From positions 1-64,000 of the forward strand of contig NZ_CABSIF010000018.1 of the NCBI RefSeq assembly GCF_902477725.1: a stretch of 64,000 nucleotides of DNA, in the 5' to 3' direction. This DNA comes from an uncultured Desulfovibrio sp. (GTDB lineage Bacteria; Desulfobacterota; Desulfovibrionia; Desulfovibrionales; Desulfovibrionaceae). This document shows positions 25,514-34,286 of this stretch, piece after piece (positions within the stretch are counted from its first letter, which is position 1; each line of letters starts with the position of its first letter). Made by a program: the position numbers and the translations under genes. A model generated the notes under the pieces. That model ran no database searches and was not told the DNA's origin. It saw only the letters and a list, made by a program, of their open reading frames with translations.

Positions 25514-26753
25514 ACATGGTTATAAGCCGTGGGGCGGTGCGTATGCCGCCATCCGTGTAATCATACTGCCATACGGTCTTGACCGCAACTGTCCTGCCGT
25601 TGCGCCCGGTAACTGGCACGAGGGCGTCAAACCGTTGCCCGTATTCCGTGCCGGGCTTGACCAGAGCTGCCACGGTGGGCAGCTGCTGCATGACCTGGTC
25701 ACGCAGCCATCCCGCATCCTGTGGGCCAAGCCCCAGGGCCGATGCAAACACGCGTGCCTTATCGCCGCCACGCGGATGGTCAGGGTCAAGCGCGTAGGCC
25801 GACAATTTGCCCATGTCCAGTTGCGCCCGCTCGACATTATATAGTGGTGCGCCTGGCACATGGCGGACAACTTCGGCCCCCTGGCTCTTTTCCCACTGGG
25901 TGAAGAGCTTTTGCTCCCCGCTGGCCTGTTCCTGGGTCTGCGTGGGCAAACTGCTGACGGCAAAAGTTTTACGTGTGTCATCACCTTTTGGGATAACCGG
26001 CTCAGGGTAACAGCGGCAATACGGAAATTCTCCGGCGTGGCCAGTCATGCCGTCCAGTGTTGGCGGGCTGTCCCATGACACAAATTTGCCCTCCATCGCC
26101 CGGTGGCTGGGGCGTGTGGCCCCGTCGCGCACGCTGCGCCAAATGTAGCCGTCGCTCCCCACTGATCCGGCCCGAGCCTGGGTCAGCGCCGTGCTGGCCT
26201 TGCTGACCTCGGTCAGCGCGATGCAGCGCGCCCGGCTCATGGTGGTGCCGCCAATGCTGGCCAGCTCTGCCGCCATGTCCTCGGCCCGCATGCCGCTGGT
26301 CAGCCCCTCGTGAGCCAGCGCACCCGCGCGCATAGCCGCCTCCAAAGGGAGGCTCTTTATCAAAGCTGTGTTGGCTTCAATGCGCTGGGCCACGATCTGG
26401 CCAATGGGATCGCCCGCCAGAAACATGCGCATATCCAAGCCCATGCGCGAGGCCATGCGCCGGAACTGATCAAGATTGCCGCGCGCTACGCCGTCCAGCA
26501 TGTTTGCAGCACTTTGCTGCGCCCAGGGCGTGATGGTTTCGGCATAGGTACGCAGTATGTCCTCGGCGTCCTGGGGCCGGTGGTTGGTCAGCACCTGAGA
26601 TATCTGCCCAGCCAGGCTGCGCAGAGTGCGCTCATAACTGCGCTCCGCCGCGCGCGAGGGCGTAAACACTCCGGCCCTGGCCGTTGCGGCATCGGTCCAC
26701 GTCCAGGCCAGGCCGGGCCAGGGTGCGGGATTATTGGGCTGCAGCGTTGCCAT
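25500..26753 (-). CDS. MuF-type head morphogenesis protein with C-terminal DUF6883-like domain
   Basis: A protein of 417 residues. The N-terminal 1-245 is a Mu gpF/SPP1 gp7 head protein, seen in A-L-T-E-V-S-K-A, W-R-S-V-R-D-G-A-T-R-P-S-H and the C-R-C end (about residue 246). After a linker, residues about 295-417 match DUF6883: L-D-P-D-H-P-R-G-G-D-K-A-R-V-F-A-S-A-L-G and Y-G-Q-R-F-D. Known MuF proteins often carry C-terminal toxins delivered with the head, so this is a candidate polymorphic toxin. A small partner gene follows. Confidence 0.78.
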   Translation of the reverse strand: MATLQPNNPAPWPGLAWTWTDAATARAGVFTPSRAAERSYERTLRSLAGQISQVLTNHRPQDAEDILRTYAETITPWAQQSAANMLDGVARGNLDQFRRMASRMGLDMRMFLAGDPIGQIVAQRIEANTALIKSLPLEAAMRAGALAHEGLTSGMRAEDMAAELASIGGTTMSRARCIALTEVSKASTALTQARAGSVGSDGYIWRSVRDGATRPSHRAMEGKFVSWDSPPTLDGMTGHAGEFPYCRCYPEPVIPKGDDTRKTFAVSSLPTQTQEQASGEQKLFTQWEKSQGAEVVRHVPGAPLYNVERAQLDMGKLSAYALDPDHPRGGDKARVFASALGLGPQDAGWLRDQVMQQLPTVAALVKPGTEYGQRFDALVPVTGRNGRTVAVKTVWQYDYTDGGIRTAPRLITMYVDR

Positions 26754-28167
26754 TGCCCATACTCAATGGTGCAAAGGATTGCTTGGGCTGCGAGGGGGGC
26801 AAAGGCGGCAGGGGCGGGGCCTGTTCGGCCTTTTCTGCGCTGGCAATATCCGCATCGCTGATACCCGCAAAACGCCCAGTTACGCGGGCACTGTCGCGCA
26901 GGGCTGCAAGCCCCTGGCTGGGCGTGATGATGCCCCCCTGTACAAGGGCGGCCACGGCCTGGGCGTCGGATGTTGCAATCTGCGATTTTTCAAGCTCCGA
27001 CGGTTGCATGAGGCTTTCAAACTCAAAGCTGAAGCCATCCGGCAGACTTTCGCCCCACAGATGGCGGGATAATACGGCAAAGATCACATTGAGCGCGGGC
27101 CGCAGGTCGTCATCCTGCAAGGTGGCGATAGTGTCGTAGTAGGTGCGCAAATCTGATTCGCCCGTGGAAAAGCCCTTGGGACTTTGCCCCAGCAGGCGCA
27201 CCAGGGGAATACCGGTGGCCCCGGCTATCTGCTCGGCAAAGGCCTGCATTGCATCGTACACACCCGCGAAGCTATAACCGGCAGTCGTAAACGTATCATT
27301 CTTATCCAGCAGAGTGATACCTTCGTTGCTTTGCATCTGGCGGACCATTTCAAACTGGCGGATTAACGCCTGCTCGGCCTTGCCGCCAGCCGCCAGTATT
27401 GACCGCAGGCCATCAACGCCAATCACCCGTAAAAACGATTTGTACAACAAATTGGCGCTGCCTTCCGTGGCGCTGTCATAGGCCAGCATGCGAGATTCCA
27501 TTTGCTCGACTACGCTGGCTCCCCAGTGCTGCTCAGTGATCCGCTGCTGGTATGGCAGCTCAACTCCCACAAAACGCAGGGCACGGCTGTGATGTATGCG
27601 CTCGCCAGCCATACCGCCGACAGTGTTTACACTGTAAAATTCAGGGTAGCCCAGCATAGGGCCGAGGTCAGAGATCAGCTCGCTGCTGGGCTGTACCTGC
27701 CAACGATCCAGCACGTGCAAGCCCAAAAAGCTGCCCTCGGTTATGCTGTCTATCTCCAGTGGGGTGGACAGGTCATCGCCGTCTATCAGCAGCACGGCCA
27801 ACGCACCGCCATACAGGCGGCCCCACTTGAGGGCGTCACTTAATCGCCCTGGGCAGCCCACACGCCGATGCTCACGCAGCAGCTCGTCTGTTCTTCCAGC
27901 GTCCCACTGCGCGCGCACGTCCACGCCGCCGCGCACCATGTCCTCGGGAACCACGTTGACGGTGCGGCCTACAAGCCAGCTGGTGCGATACATATCATCA
28001 AGCTGCTGCCGGTCACGAGTCAGGTATGTTCCCTGCTCGTAGCCGCTCTTGGCCAGCATGTTGTCCTGGCCAAGTCCAAGTTTTGCCGCAAAATTTTGAA
28101 AACCGTCGCGCATGCTGCGGCGGCTCGTAGCCCGGAGAGCCGGGCGAGATGTGCGGGTTTTAACCAT
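26731..28167 (-). CDS. Portal protein, DUF1073-like
   Basis: A protein of 478 residues with the DUF1073 pattern: Y-R-T-S-W-L-V-G-R-T-V-N-V-V-P near 60-74, G-R-L-Y-G-G-A-L near 116, and S-P-K-G-F-S-T-G-E near 347. It forms the dodecameric DNA gate of the head. It sits between the large terminase and MuF genes, overlapping each by several bases. Confidence 0.87.
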   Translation of the reverse strand: MVKTRTSRPALRATSRRSMRDGFQNFAAKLGLGQDNMLAKSGYEQGTYLTRDRQQLDDMYRTSWLVGRTVNVVPEDMVRGGVDVRAQWDAGRTDELLREHRRVGCPGRLSDALKWGRLYGGALAVLLIDGDDLSTPLEIDSITEGSFLGLHVLDRWQVQPSSELISDLGPMLGYPEFYSVNTVGGMAGERIHHSRALRFVGVELPYQQRITEQHWGASVVEQMESRMLAYDSATEGSANLLYKSFLRVIGVDGLRSILAAGGKAEQALIRQFEMVRQMQSNEGITLLDKNDTFTTAGYSFAGVYDAMQAFAEQIAGATGIPLVRLLGQSPKGFSTGESDLRTYYDTIATLQDDDLRPALNVIFAVLSRHLWGESLPDGFSFEFESLMQPSELEKSQIATSDAQAVAALVQGGIITPSQGLAALRDSARVTGRFAGISDADIASAEKAEQAPPLPPLPPSQPKQSFAPLSMGNGNAAAQ

Positions 28168-29485
28168 CGGCTAATTTCTCCCATGTACGCAATGTGTCCG
28201 GTCCTCCGGCAGCAGCAACGGCCAAAAAACAGGCCCAGGTGCGGTCTGCATGTCCGATGCCGTCACGATCTGCCACAAGGCGAGGCGCACCCGTATCACC
28301 ACTGACTTTTTTCAGTTTGTGCAGGTCTGCCCGTAAAATGCTGTTTCCCGCAGGAATGCGTATTTTGCGATCTTCAAATCGCTGTTTACCTGCGGTGGCA
28401 ATAGCCAGACGACGGCTGCTGGACAGGATTACCCCCTCCACAACCCCTTCACCATATTCGGCCGTCATGTCTTCCACAGGCTTTTCGCCCATGCCGGTTT
28501 GGTCCATTGCCAGCTTAGCCATGTTGTAAACCTGGTTCAGTCGGGCAATCTCCTGGTCATGCTCCGCAAACTTGGCTTTGCTCAATTCCGATATTTCGCG
28601 CGTCCAAAGCACATCGCCAACTTCTTCAAGTACCCAGGAAACCCACAAGTCACGCCTGGCACCGATATCATTACCGATGTAGCACGCGCCGCCTGTGTAT
28701 AGTTCCGGCTTCCCGGCGTTTTCATCTTCGCAGGCGGTGATAAGATCGTAGGTCAGCCATGCGCTGCCCTCGTCGAGAAATTTCAGCTCATACTCTTGCA
28801 ACCAGCCGTCATCGTCGTCCAGGGCCGCCTTAAGCATGTCAATGTCGCGGTCTAGGCCCTGAGCTACCGCAGAATAGATGTCCACCTGGTGCTTTGCCCA
28901 AACGGTGTCCTTGTTTGTCCAAAGCTCATAAAATTTATTGTCTTTGCCGTTGGGTGTGCTGGTTATGCGCAGCTTGAGCCCTGGCTTCGAAATAACCGGG
29001 AACAGGGCTTTCCAGATGGCACGGCTATCCTTATGGAACGCGAACTCGTCCAAAAACACGTTGGCAGAATAGCCTCGGGCGGTGTCCGGGTTTGCAGGCA
29101 GGGCTGTGATGCGCGATCCACCGGGGAATATGACTTCCTGGGTTTTGTAAACGGCATTGTCAGCCGCGCGGAATTCTCCCTCATAATAAACGGGATATGC
29201 GCGGTCTTTTAGCAGTCCTGCATAGACGATATAAAAAGCTTTGCAAAAGGGCTTGATTGCTTCGTCGATAGCTTCCTTGGCCTGTCGCTCACCACGGGAA
29301 AGGATAACCCAGCGTACCTTGCTGCCTTTGATTTCAGCCTGAATGCAGTCGTCAACAATTTCGGCGCATGTGGTAAATGTCTTGCCCGTCTGGCGGGCAA
29401 ACATGCCTATTTTGAAACGGGCATTATCCGCCAGCCAGGCTTGCTGATATGGCAAAAATTTGATTATGGGCTGGGCAATGTCCAT
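28160..29485 (-). CDS. Terminase large subunit (Mu gp28-like)
   Basis: A protein of 441 residues. Walker A is A-R-Q-T-G-K-T (about 30-36) and Walker B is V-F-L-D-E-F (about 143-148). The RNase-H-like nuclease half has G-N-D-I-G, M-D-Q-T-G-M-G and D-G-I-G-H-A-D. It cuts and packages phage DNA by ATP hydrolysis. The ATG at 29485 overlaps the small-subunit stop (TGATG). Confidence 0.92.
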   Translation of the reverse strand: MDIAQPIIKFLPYQQAWLADNARFKIGMFARQTGKTFTTCAEIVDDCIQAEIKGSKVRWVILSRGERQAKEAIDEAIKPFCKAFYIVYAGLLKDRAYPVYYEGEFRAADNAVYKTQEVIFPGGSRITALPANPDTARGYSANVFLDEFAFHKDSRAIWKALFPVISKPGLKLRITSTPNGKDNKFYELWTNKDTVWAKHQVDIYSAVAQGLDRDIDMLKAALDDDDGWLQEYELKFLDEGSAWLTYDLITACEDENAGKPELYTGGACYIGNDIGARRDLWVSWVLEEVGDVLWTREISELSKAKFAEHDQEIARLNQVYNMAKLAMDQTGMGEKPVEDMTAEYGEGVVEGVILSSSRRLAIATAGKQRFEDRKIRIPAGNSILRADLHKLKKVSGDTGAPRLVADRDGIGHADRTWACFLAVAAAGGPDTLRTWEKLADG

Positions 29486-30042
29486 CACTCAAATCCGAGG
29501 ACGCGGCGGGCTTCCTGGGCCACAGCGGGATCAAGACCACCAGCAGCAGCCGCGTCCAGTTTATCCCGCGCCTCATCAAGCGTTTTTTTGCGTTCTTCCT
29601 CGCGTATGCGCTTGGCAAAGTCCGCTTCCAGACTCATGGCTTGAGACAGGTTCTTGAGGCTGCGTGCGATCTTGTCTATTTCGGCGGCGTCAAATTTTGC
29701 ATCAGGAGATCCAGTCCGATCTTGCAGAGTGCGGAACAGCAGACCGCGCAGCATGTCCACCAGCAAGCGCCCTTGCTCGCCCTCTACGCTGTCCGGTCCG
29801 AGTTCTTGCGCAAGAGCGCGGGCCATGTCGCGGTTTTCTCGCATGACCTGGGCAGCGGCAGAAAAATTGGTTGAGTACCGCCACAAGGCCGTGCGCGATG
29901 GTGCATCGGCCCCAACAGCCGCGCACTTGCCCAGTACAAACTCGTGCAGTTCGTCCAGGGTCATGCGGCCATCGGTAAGCGCCTTGTCTATCTGCCTGCG
30001 CAGATCAGTCGACAGTCGGGTGACGCTGCTCTTGCGGGCCAT
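29485..30042 (-). CDS. DUF3486 small terminase-like protein (Mu gp27)
   Basis: A helical protein of 185 residues with an N-terminal helix-turn-helix-like part (R-L-S-T-D-L-R-R-Q-I-D-K-A-L) and charged coiled C-terminus. It matches DUF3486/Mu gp27, the probable DNA-recognition partner of the large terminase. Confidence 0.85.
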   Translation of the reverse strand: MARKSSVTRLSTDLRRQIDKALTDGRMTLDELHEFVLGKCAAVGADAPSRTALWRYSTNFSAAAQVMRENRDMARALAQELGPDSVEGEQGRLLVDMLRGLLFRTLQDRTGSPDAKFDAAEIDKIARSLKNLSQAMSLEADFAKRIREEERKKTLDEARDKLDAAAAGGLDPAVAQEARRVLGFE

Positions 30043-30044
30043 GG

Positions 30045-30353
30045 CTATTCCCCGCGCGCGGGCTTTTTGACGCCGGGCACTTCAATCAACCCCTTGGCCA
30101 CATCGGCACCGCGCCCGGTCAGGCGCAGAATGGGTACGCTGCCCACGTATTCGACGCACAGCAGACCCAGACCTTCCAGATAGCCAGCATCTGCCAGTAC
30201 AGTGGTGCGCGGCACGCGGTGACTCATGATTTCCAGCGCATCGGTCATGAGGCTCACGCTCATGCGGCCGTCGTCCTCCTCGTCCAGGTAGCGCAGGATC
30301 ACCAGGCGGCGGTCCTCCACAATGCGACGCTGGAATTCCTCGTTATGCGACAT
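30045..30353 (-). CDS. Mu gp26-like winged-helix phage protein
   Basis: A 102-residue protein: R-R-L-V-I-L-R-Y-L-D then a winged-helix pattern with V-P-R-T-T-V near 48 and L-T-R/G-R-G-A-D-V-A-K-G at the end. The family precedes the terminase genes in Mu-like phages. DNA binding is likely; the exact role is unknown. Confidence 0.72.
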   Translation of the reverse strand: MSHNEEFQRRIVEDRRLVILRYLDEEDDGRMSVSLMTDALEIMSHRVPRTTVLADAGYLEGLGLLCVEYVGSVPILRLTGRGADVAKGLIEVPGVKKPARGE

Positions 30354-30733
30354 TACTTTCCTCCAATATGAGATTCCGTAAGGATATCTACGACTCGTTC
30401 AATGCGGTTCACACCGCTGGCAAGCCCGCGCACTTCCGCTTGGCTGGCTTTTACGGACCCCTCAATAGACGTAAGGCCTACTTCTAGGCGATGCATATCC
30501 TTCGCTGTGGGGAGAGCTGCAAGTGTTGCCGCAATCTGGGTATGCACGTTATCAGCTTCAGCTTGACGTAATTCGATTTGCTTGAAGCGCTCATCCATGC
30601 CTTTGCTGTAAGCGGCAAAAAATGCGTGTGTTACAAACTGCCGGGACAGACTCCAGTTGACCCATAACCCCAAGAGTTGCAGTGCCAAGGCAAACGCCCA
30701 GCCATATTTCCAGAAAATTTCCCAGAGAGTCAT
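30353..30733 (-). CDS. DUF2730 membrane protein (Mu gp25-like)
   Basis: A protein of 126 residues with one N-terminal membrane segment (about 8-28) followed by a long coiled-coil region (50-120), the DUF2730 layout. It lies between the spanins and gp26. Confidence 0.78.
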   Translation of the reverse strand: MTLWEIFWKYGWAFALALQLLGLWVNWSLSRQFVTHAFFAAYSKGMDERFKQIELRQAEADNVHTQIAATLAALPTAKDMHRLEVGLTSIEGSVKASQAEVRGLASGVNRIERVVDILTESHIGGK

Positions 30734-31014
30734 TTACCCCCCTCTGCTTGGGCATCGTAGCAATCCAGGGCAGCGTTGCACTGGGCGGAGTACACACGCA
30801 GACGGGCGTCGCGGGTGAGTATCGCCTCCACCTGGTCGGGGTGATCAAAAGGTATGTCCCCGCGAATTTTGGGTAACGTAGGTTTCGTGGGGCGGGGACA
30901 ACGCTGTGTTGTGACAACTTCCGGCGCGGGCGTGGACACGCTGCCCGTTGTGGCACACCCGCCCAAACTACCAAGGCCGATTGAGCATATCAGCAGCACG
31001 CTGGCGCGTCGCAT
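30730..31014 (-). CDS. Rz1-like outer-membrane spanin lipoprotein
   Basis: A 94-residue protein starting at 31014. A lipoprotein signal with lipobox L-G-G-C (Cys at about 20) is followed by a Pro-rich stretch, as in Rz1 o-spanins. It overlaps the Rz-like gene by 47 bases in another frame, the usual Rz/Rz1 arrangement. It fuses the outer and inner membranes at lysis. Confidence 0.72.
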   Translation of the reverse strand: MRRASVLLICSIGLGSLGGCATTGSVSTPAPEVVTTQRCPRPTKPTLPKIRGDIPFDHPDQVEAILTRDARLRVYSAQCNAALDCYDAQAEGGK

Positions 31015-31348
31015 CGTCCACCCCCTGCCGGACCTGTTCCGGCGTAATATCATTCGGTCTGAATTGGGCCATAATGTCGGCAATGGTCTCCGCGTCTTTT
31101 TGGGCCTGCCCCTCGCGCTTCAGGCAAGCCTCCGCCAGCTTTGCCTGGGCACCGGCGTTTGTGGTAAGTCTTTTGCCCACAGCCTCCCAACGCGCGATAT
31201 CGGCCTTGGCGGTGTCTATGGCCTTTACCAGCCCGTCAATACTTGCTCTGGCCTTATCAAGCTGCCACGTCTGCCACCATGCAAAACCTCCAGCCAAGAC
31301 CAACAGCACGCCCAGAATCGTCAGTGCGGCCTTGATGCCCGTGGTCAT
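30968..31348 (-). CDS. Rz-like inner-membrane spanin
   Basis: A 126-residue protein with one N-terminal membrane anchor (about 6-25) and a long periplasmic coiled coil. It lies after the endolysin and overlaps the Rz1-like gene, so it is the likely i-spanin. Confidence 0.72.
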   Translation of the reverse strand: MTTGIKAALTILGVLLVLAGGFAWWQTWQLDKARASIDGLVKAIDTAKADIARWEAVGKRLTTNAGAQAKLAEACLKREGQAQKDAETIADIMAQFRPNDITPEQVRQGVDDATRQRAADMLNRPW

Positions 31349-32022
31349 AAGCTGCCTCCTGATGCCAACGTGGCCAGCGCAGGACGATATCGCTCGCGCT
31401 TGTCACCCATAATGTTGCGCACATAGGCGCGGTTAATGGCGTAGGGGCTTTTATCTGCGTACTGTTTGCCTAAGCTTGACCGACTTTTGCGACTGTGGGT
31501 TTCCACGTGACCCGTCCAGCGGGTCTGGTCACAACCTTTGACCTGGCGGCAGTAGGCCCGGTCTTGCAACACGCCGCCGATACCGCCGTTGTAGGCGGCC
31601 AGCATCATGGCTGCACGGTCTTCAGCCGTGGCGCACCCTGTAAACGCAGACCAAGCTTGCTGGTCTTTGAGTATGAGCGCTCGTAGTTGTAGGCGCGGGT
31701 TATAACGATCTTCCCACGCCCAGGTGCGCAGATCCTTGTGAAGTTTGCGCACGTCCTCAAAGTTATTGAAGCGCACGCGCCCGGCACTGTCGTAAGCAAT
31801 AGTGAGCTGCCCCAGCCCAACACCGTACTCGCGGCGGGTCTTCATTTCCGTTTTGGGATTCCAGCAGCGCTTATCTGCCAGCCCGTAACAGGTCTCTTGC
31901 TCCACCTGCCCAGCGTAGATGGCGGGGTCGTAAAACTCGGGACTGTACGCTTGGTGCTCGGTCCAGAGCATGGGCAGATAGAGCAGCGCCAGAACGGGCA
32001 GAATTGATGCGCGAAGCATCAT
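31345..32022 (-). CDS. Lytic transglycosylase-type endolysin
   Basis: A protein of 225 residues with a hydrophobic N-terminus (about 2-20) acting as signal or SAR anchor, then an SLT-like fold: E-Q-E-T near residue 41 with the likely catalytic Glu, G-V-G-L-G-Q-L, and A-A-Y-N-G-G-I-G near 141. It degrades peptidoglycan at lysis. ATG codons at 32022 and 32019 are both possible and overlap the upstream stop. Confidence 0.75.
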   Translation of the reverse strand: MMLRASILPVLALLYLPMLWTEHQAYSPEFYDPAIYAGQVEQETCYGLADKRCWNPKTEMKTRREYGVGLGQLTIAYDSAGRVRFNNFEDVRKLHKDLRTWAWEDRYNPRLQLRALILKDQQAWSAFTGCATAEDRAAMMLAAYNGGIGGVLQDRAYCRQVKGCDQTRWTGHVETHSRKSRSSLGKQYADKSPYAINRAYVRNIMGDKRERYRPALATLASGGSL

Positions 32023-32357
32023 TTGCCCCAAATCATGATGCTGATGGCAATGCAGATCTGCAGCAGCACGCGGGCCAGCACCACTAGGGCGGCGGCCACA
32101 TTACCACTCAGAGCCGATCTGGCGTAAGCAGACATGCGGATATACGGCGTGAGGATTTTCGACAGCATGAGCGCAGCGCCCCACATGCCGATGACATAAG
32201 TCAGATAGCCAGCAAGGCCTAATGTGCCCAACGGGTCTACAAGCATGCCAACCCCAAAGCAGATCAGCAGCAGCAACCAGACCCGAAAGTCATAGAGGGG
32301 ACGCAGGGTAAGACGCAACTTGCTGTACAAAGACTCATATGACGTATCAATGGGCAT
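32019..32357 (-). CDS. Small phage membrane protein, probable holin
   Basis: A protein of 112 residues with three hydrophobic segments (about 25-45, 48-68 and 85-108) directly before the endolysin gene. Position and size suggest the holin that times lysis, but no holin family is recognised. Confidence 0.6.
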   Translation of the reverse strand: MPIDTSYESLYSKLRLTLRPLYDFRVWLLLLICFGVGMLVDPLGTLGLAGYLTYVIGMWGAALMLSKILTPYIRMSAYARSALSGNVAAALVVLARVLLQICIAISIMIWGK

Positions 32358-32432
32358 AAAAAAGCCCTCCTTGCAGCTAGTTATGCCGCAGGAGGACTTA
32401 AATTCGCACCCTGATATTGTTCAGGTAAATGG

Positions 32433-33281
32433 TTAACAATTGCTAATAATAGAAGAAAATCTCCTTCCTGTGTCTGTAATTGATACATACCTAGGATTGT
32501 TCCCATCAATTTTAATAAGATCATTTTTATGAAAAAAATTTAGGATTTCTAAAATAAAATCACCATCATAACCAACATTATCAAATACAAAACTATTAAT
32601 AATCGATAGTTCATTGCGAACAAAAATTTTTAACTCTGTCTTTATAAATTCTATGTTGGCATTTTTAACAACAATATCTATCAATTGAGTAAATATTTTT
32701 CTGTAAGATATCCTGGACTCATGCCAAATTATATCGTCAAATGTAAAACGAATAGTAATTTTATCATTCAACAATGAAGCATCATTTCTTATCCAACCGT
32801 AGGCAGGGTATTGTTCAGTTGCATACTTAAGTCCTGCAAGGATATGCTCAGGAATTTCCTCAGGCTTAGACCACATTTTAACAACACACTGCTCGCATAC
32901 CTTTCGACGAAAACGATCAAACTTGTCTTTTCGTTCAGGATCGGTTTCAAACATACCCTCTGGTAAGCTATAGGGATCACTGTGTACTAAAGCAATAACT
33001 TTGATCCCCTTATTGCGCGCATAGTCAAATTCTTTTTCGGTGTAACTTCTTCCATCACTAGCAATTGATCCATAGCGGCCACAGACTATCAAAAGATAAT
33101 AGTCGCAGATGTCAATAACACGCTTGATATATTCAAATAAGTCTTCATCTGCTGCGGTGAATACTTCCATTCCTGAGGGGATGTAGTTTGCATTTAACAA
33201 GGCATGAAGGGCAAGTAGCCGTTCTTTTTTTAAATCCATGAATGTTGAGCTTATAAATATTTGATATCTTATGTTAATCAT
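32433..33281 (-). CDS. DUF4062 (TIR-like fold) protein, AT-rich cargo gene
   Basis: A protein of 282 residues. The N-terminal 1-130 is DUF4062: I-F-I-S-S-T-F-M-D-L then R-Y-G-S near 68 and Y-T-E-K-E-F-D-Y-A near 80. DUF4062 is related to TIR domains and appears in several anti-phage systems. The C-terminus (about 200-282) looks like a winged helix. The gene is far more AT-rich than its neighbours and sits between the Mor and lysis genes, a typical place for acquired cargo. A defence or superinfection-exclusion role is inference. Confidence 0.72.
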   Translation of the reverse strand: MINIRYQIFISSTFMDLKKERLLALHALLNANYIPSGMEVFTAADEDLFEYIKRVIDICDYYLLIVCGRYGSIASDGRSYTEKEFDYARNKGIKVIALVHSDPYSLPEGMFETDPERKDKFDRFRRKVCEQCVVKMWSKPEEIPEHILAGLKYATEQYPAYGWIRNDASLLNDKITIRFTFDDIIWHESRISYRKIFTQLIDIVVKNANIEFIKTELKIFVRNELSIINSFVFDNVGYDGDFILEILNFFHKNDLIKIDGNNPRYVSITDTGRRFSSIISNC

Positions 33282-33327
33282 TCCTTACCCCATGAATACT
33301 GTCACAACTGATCGGGCTCAAAGGTTG

Positions 33328-33699
33328 TCAAACCTCAAACAGGCTAGCTTGCACCACTTTGGGGCGAACACACGATGCAACATGTTCCACGTATCGCTGG
33401 GTCACGTCAAGCCGCAGCGCAATCTCACGAGGGCTTGCCCCTGCATTAAGCATTTCAAGGATTTTACTTTTTTGCGGTTCTTTATTGCGCCTATTTGGGA
33501 CCACAATAACTTCTCCGCCATGTACGGTCGAAAGGGCATGCATGGCCCCCATGCCGACTATTTTAGCCAGATCGCTTTGCGGGCTTGCCGTCTTGGGAAT
33601 ATACAACGACACTCCCCCGCGTGTCATACACAAAGTTTTTGCCAGGCAGACACCGATAATATCCACTAACTCGCCGTAACTTACCCAGGTACTGGCCAT
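33328..33699 (-). CDS. Mor-type middle/late transcription activator
   Basis: A protein of 123 residues with the Mor/C layout: a dimerisation part (1-60) and C-terminal helix-turn-helix (R-R-N-K-E then G-A-S-P-R-E-I-A-L-R-L-D-V-T). In Mu, Mor turns on middle and C late genes. Its ATG overlaps the stop of the gp16-like gene by one base. Confidence 0.85.
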   Translation of the reverse strand: MASTWVSYGELVDIIGVCLAKTLCMTRGGVSLYIPKTASPQSDLAKIVGMGAMHALSTVHGGEVIVVPNRRNKEPQKSKILEMLNAGASPREIALRLDVTQRYVEHVASCVRPKVVQASLFEV

Positions 33700-34286
33700 T
33701 AGTAGGCCCTCCGTCCCTTCCTTCTGGCGTCGCGCGTCAGCGCGGCTATAACCCCGCGCAGTTGTTCCGCTGTCGCGTGCTCAAAGCACCGCGTTACGCC
33801 ACCGGACTGTTTTTTTAGGACGGCCACAGCATAGCCCCAGGGCACATGCGTACCCTCGACCCGGCCCTTTTCCGTCAACAGGGCCTCAATCTTTTCAAGC
33901 AATGGTTTGGTTGTCAGCGGGTCAACGGCCTCAGGTTGCAAGGGCGATGGGATAACCTTTCCCCGCGCCGCTTTACGCTTGGCGCTGCCTTTTGTGGGCT
34001 TGAATCCATATTCCCGCTGCATAACCAGCACCAGGCCCTTAAGCTCGGTCAATCCCAGCACCCCGGCGCTGGTCACATTGTAATACGAGTCAAGCAGGGT
34101 CAGGTATTCGTCTTCCGTCATGCCCAGCTGCGTCTTGGCAATATGCACCTTGGCCAGCAGGGCCTTGCGTGCTTCGTGCGCCTCAGTTCCGCGCTTGCGG
34201 CGAGCCGGGCGCTCCTTGGCGGGGGCCTCCACTCGGCTTTCCAGAGGTTTCAGGGGCTTGCCCGTGCGAAAATTTATGACCGGCAT
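33699..34286 (-). CDS. GemA/gp16-like protein (DUF1018)
   Basis: A protein of 195 residues with a basic N-terminal tail, then the DUF1018 core: H-I-A-K-T-Q-L-G-M-T-E-D-E-Y near 48 and a C-terminal helical part. GemA in Mu alters host supercoiling and gene expression and lies directly before mor, as here. Confidence 0.82.
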   Translation of the reverse strand: MPVINFRTGKPLKPLESRVEAPAKERPARRKRGTEAHEARKALLAKVHIAKTQLGMTEDEYLTLLDSYYNVTSAGVLGLTELKGLVLVMQREYGFKPTKGSAKRKAARGKVIPSPLQPEAVDPLTTKPLLEKIEALLTEKGRVEGTHVPWGYAVAVLKKQSGGVTRCFEHATAEQLRGVIAALTRDARRKGRRAY

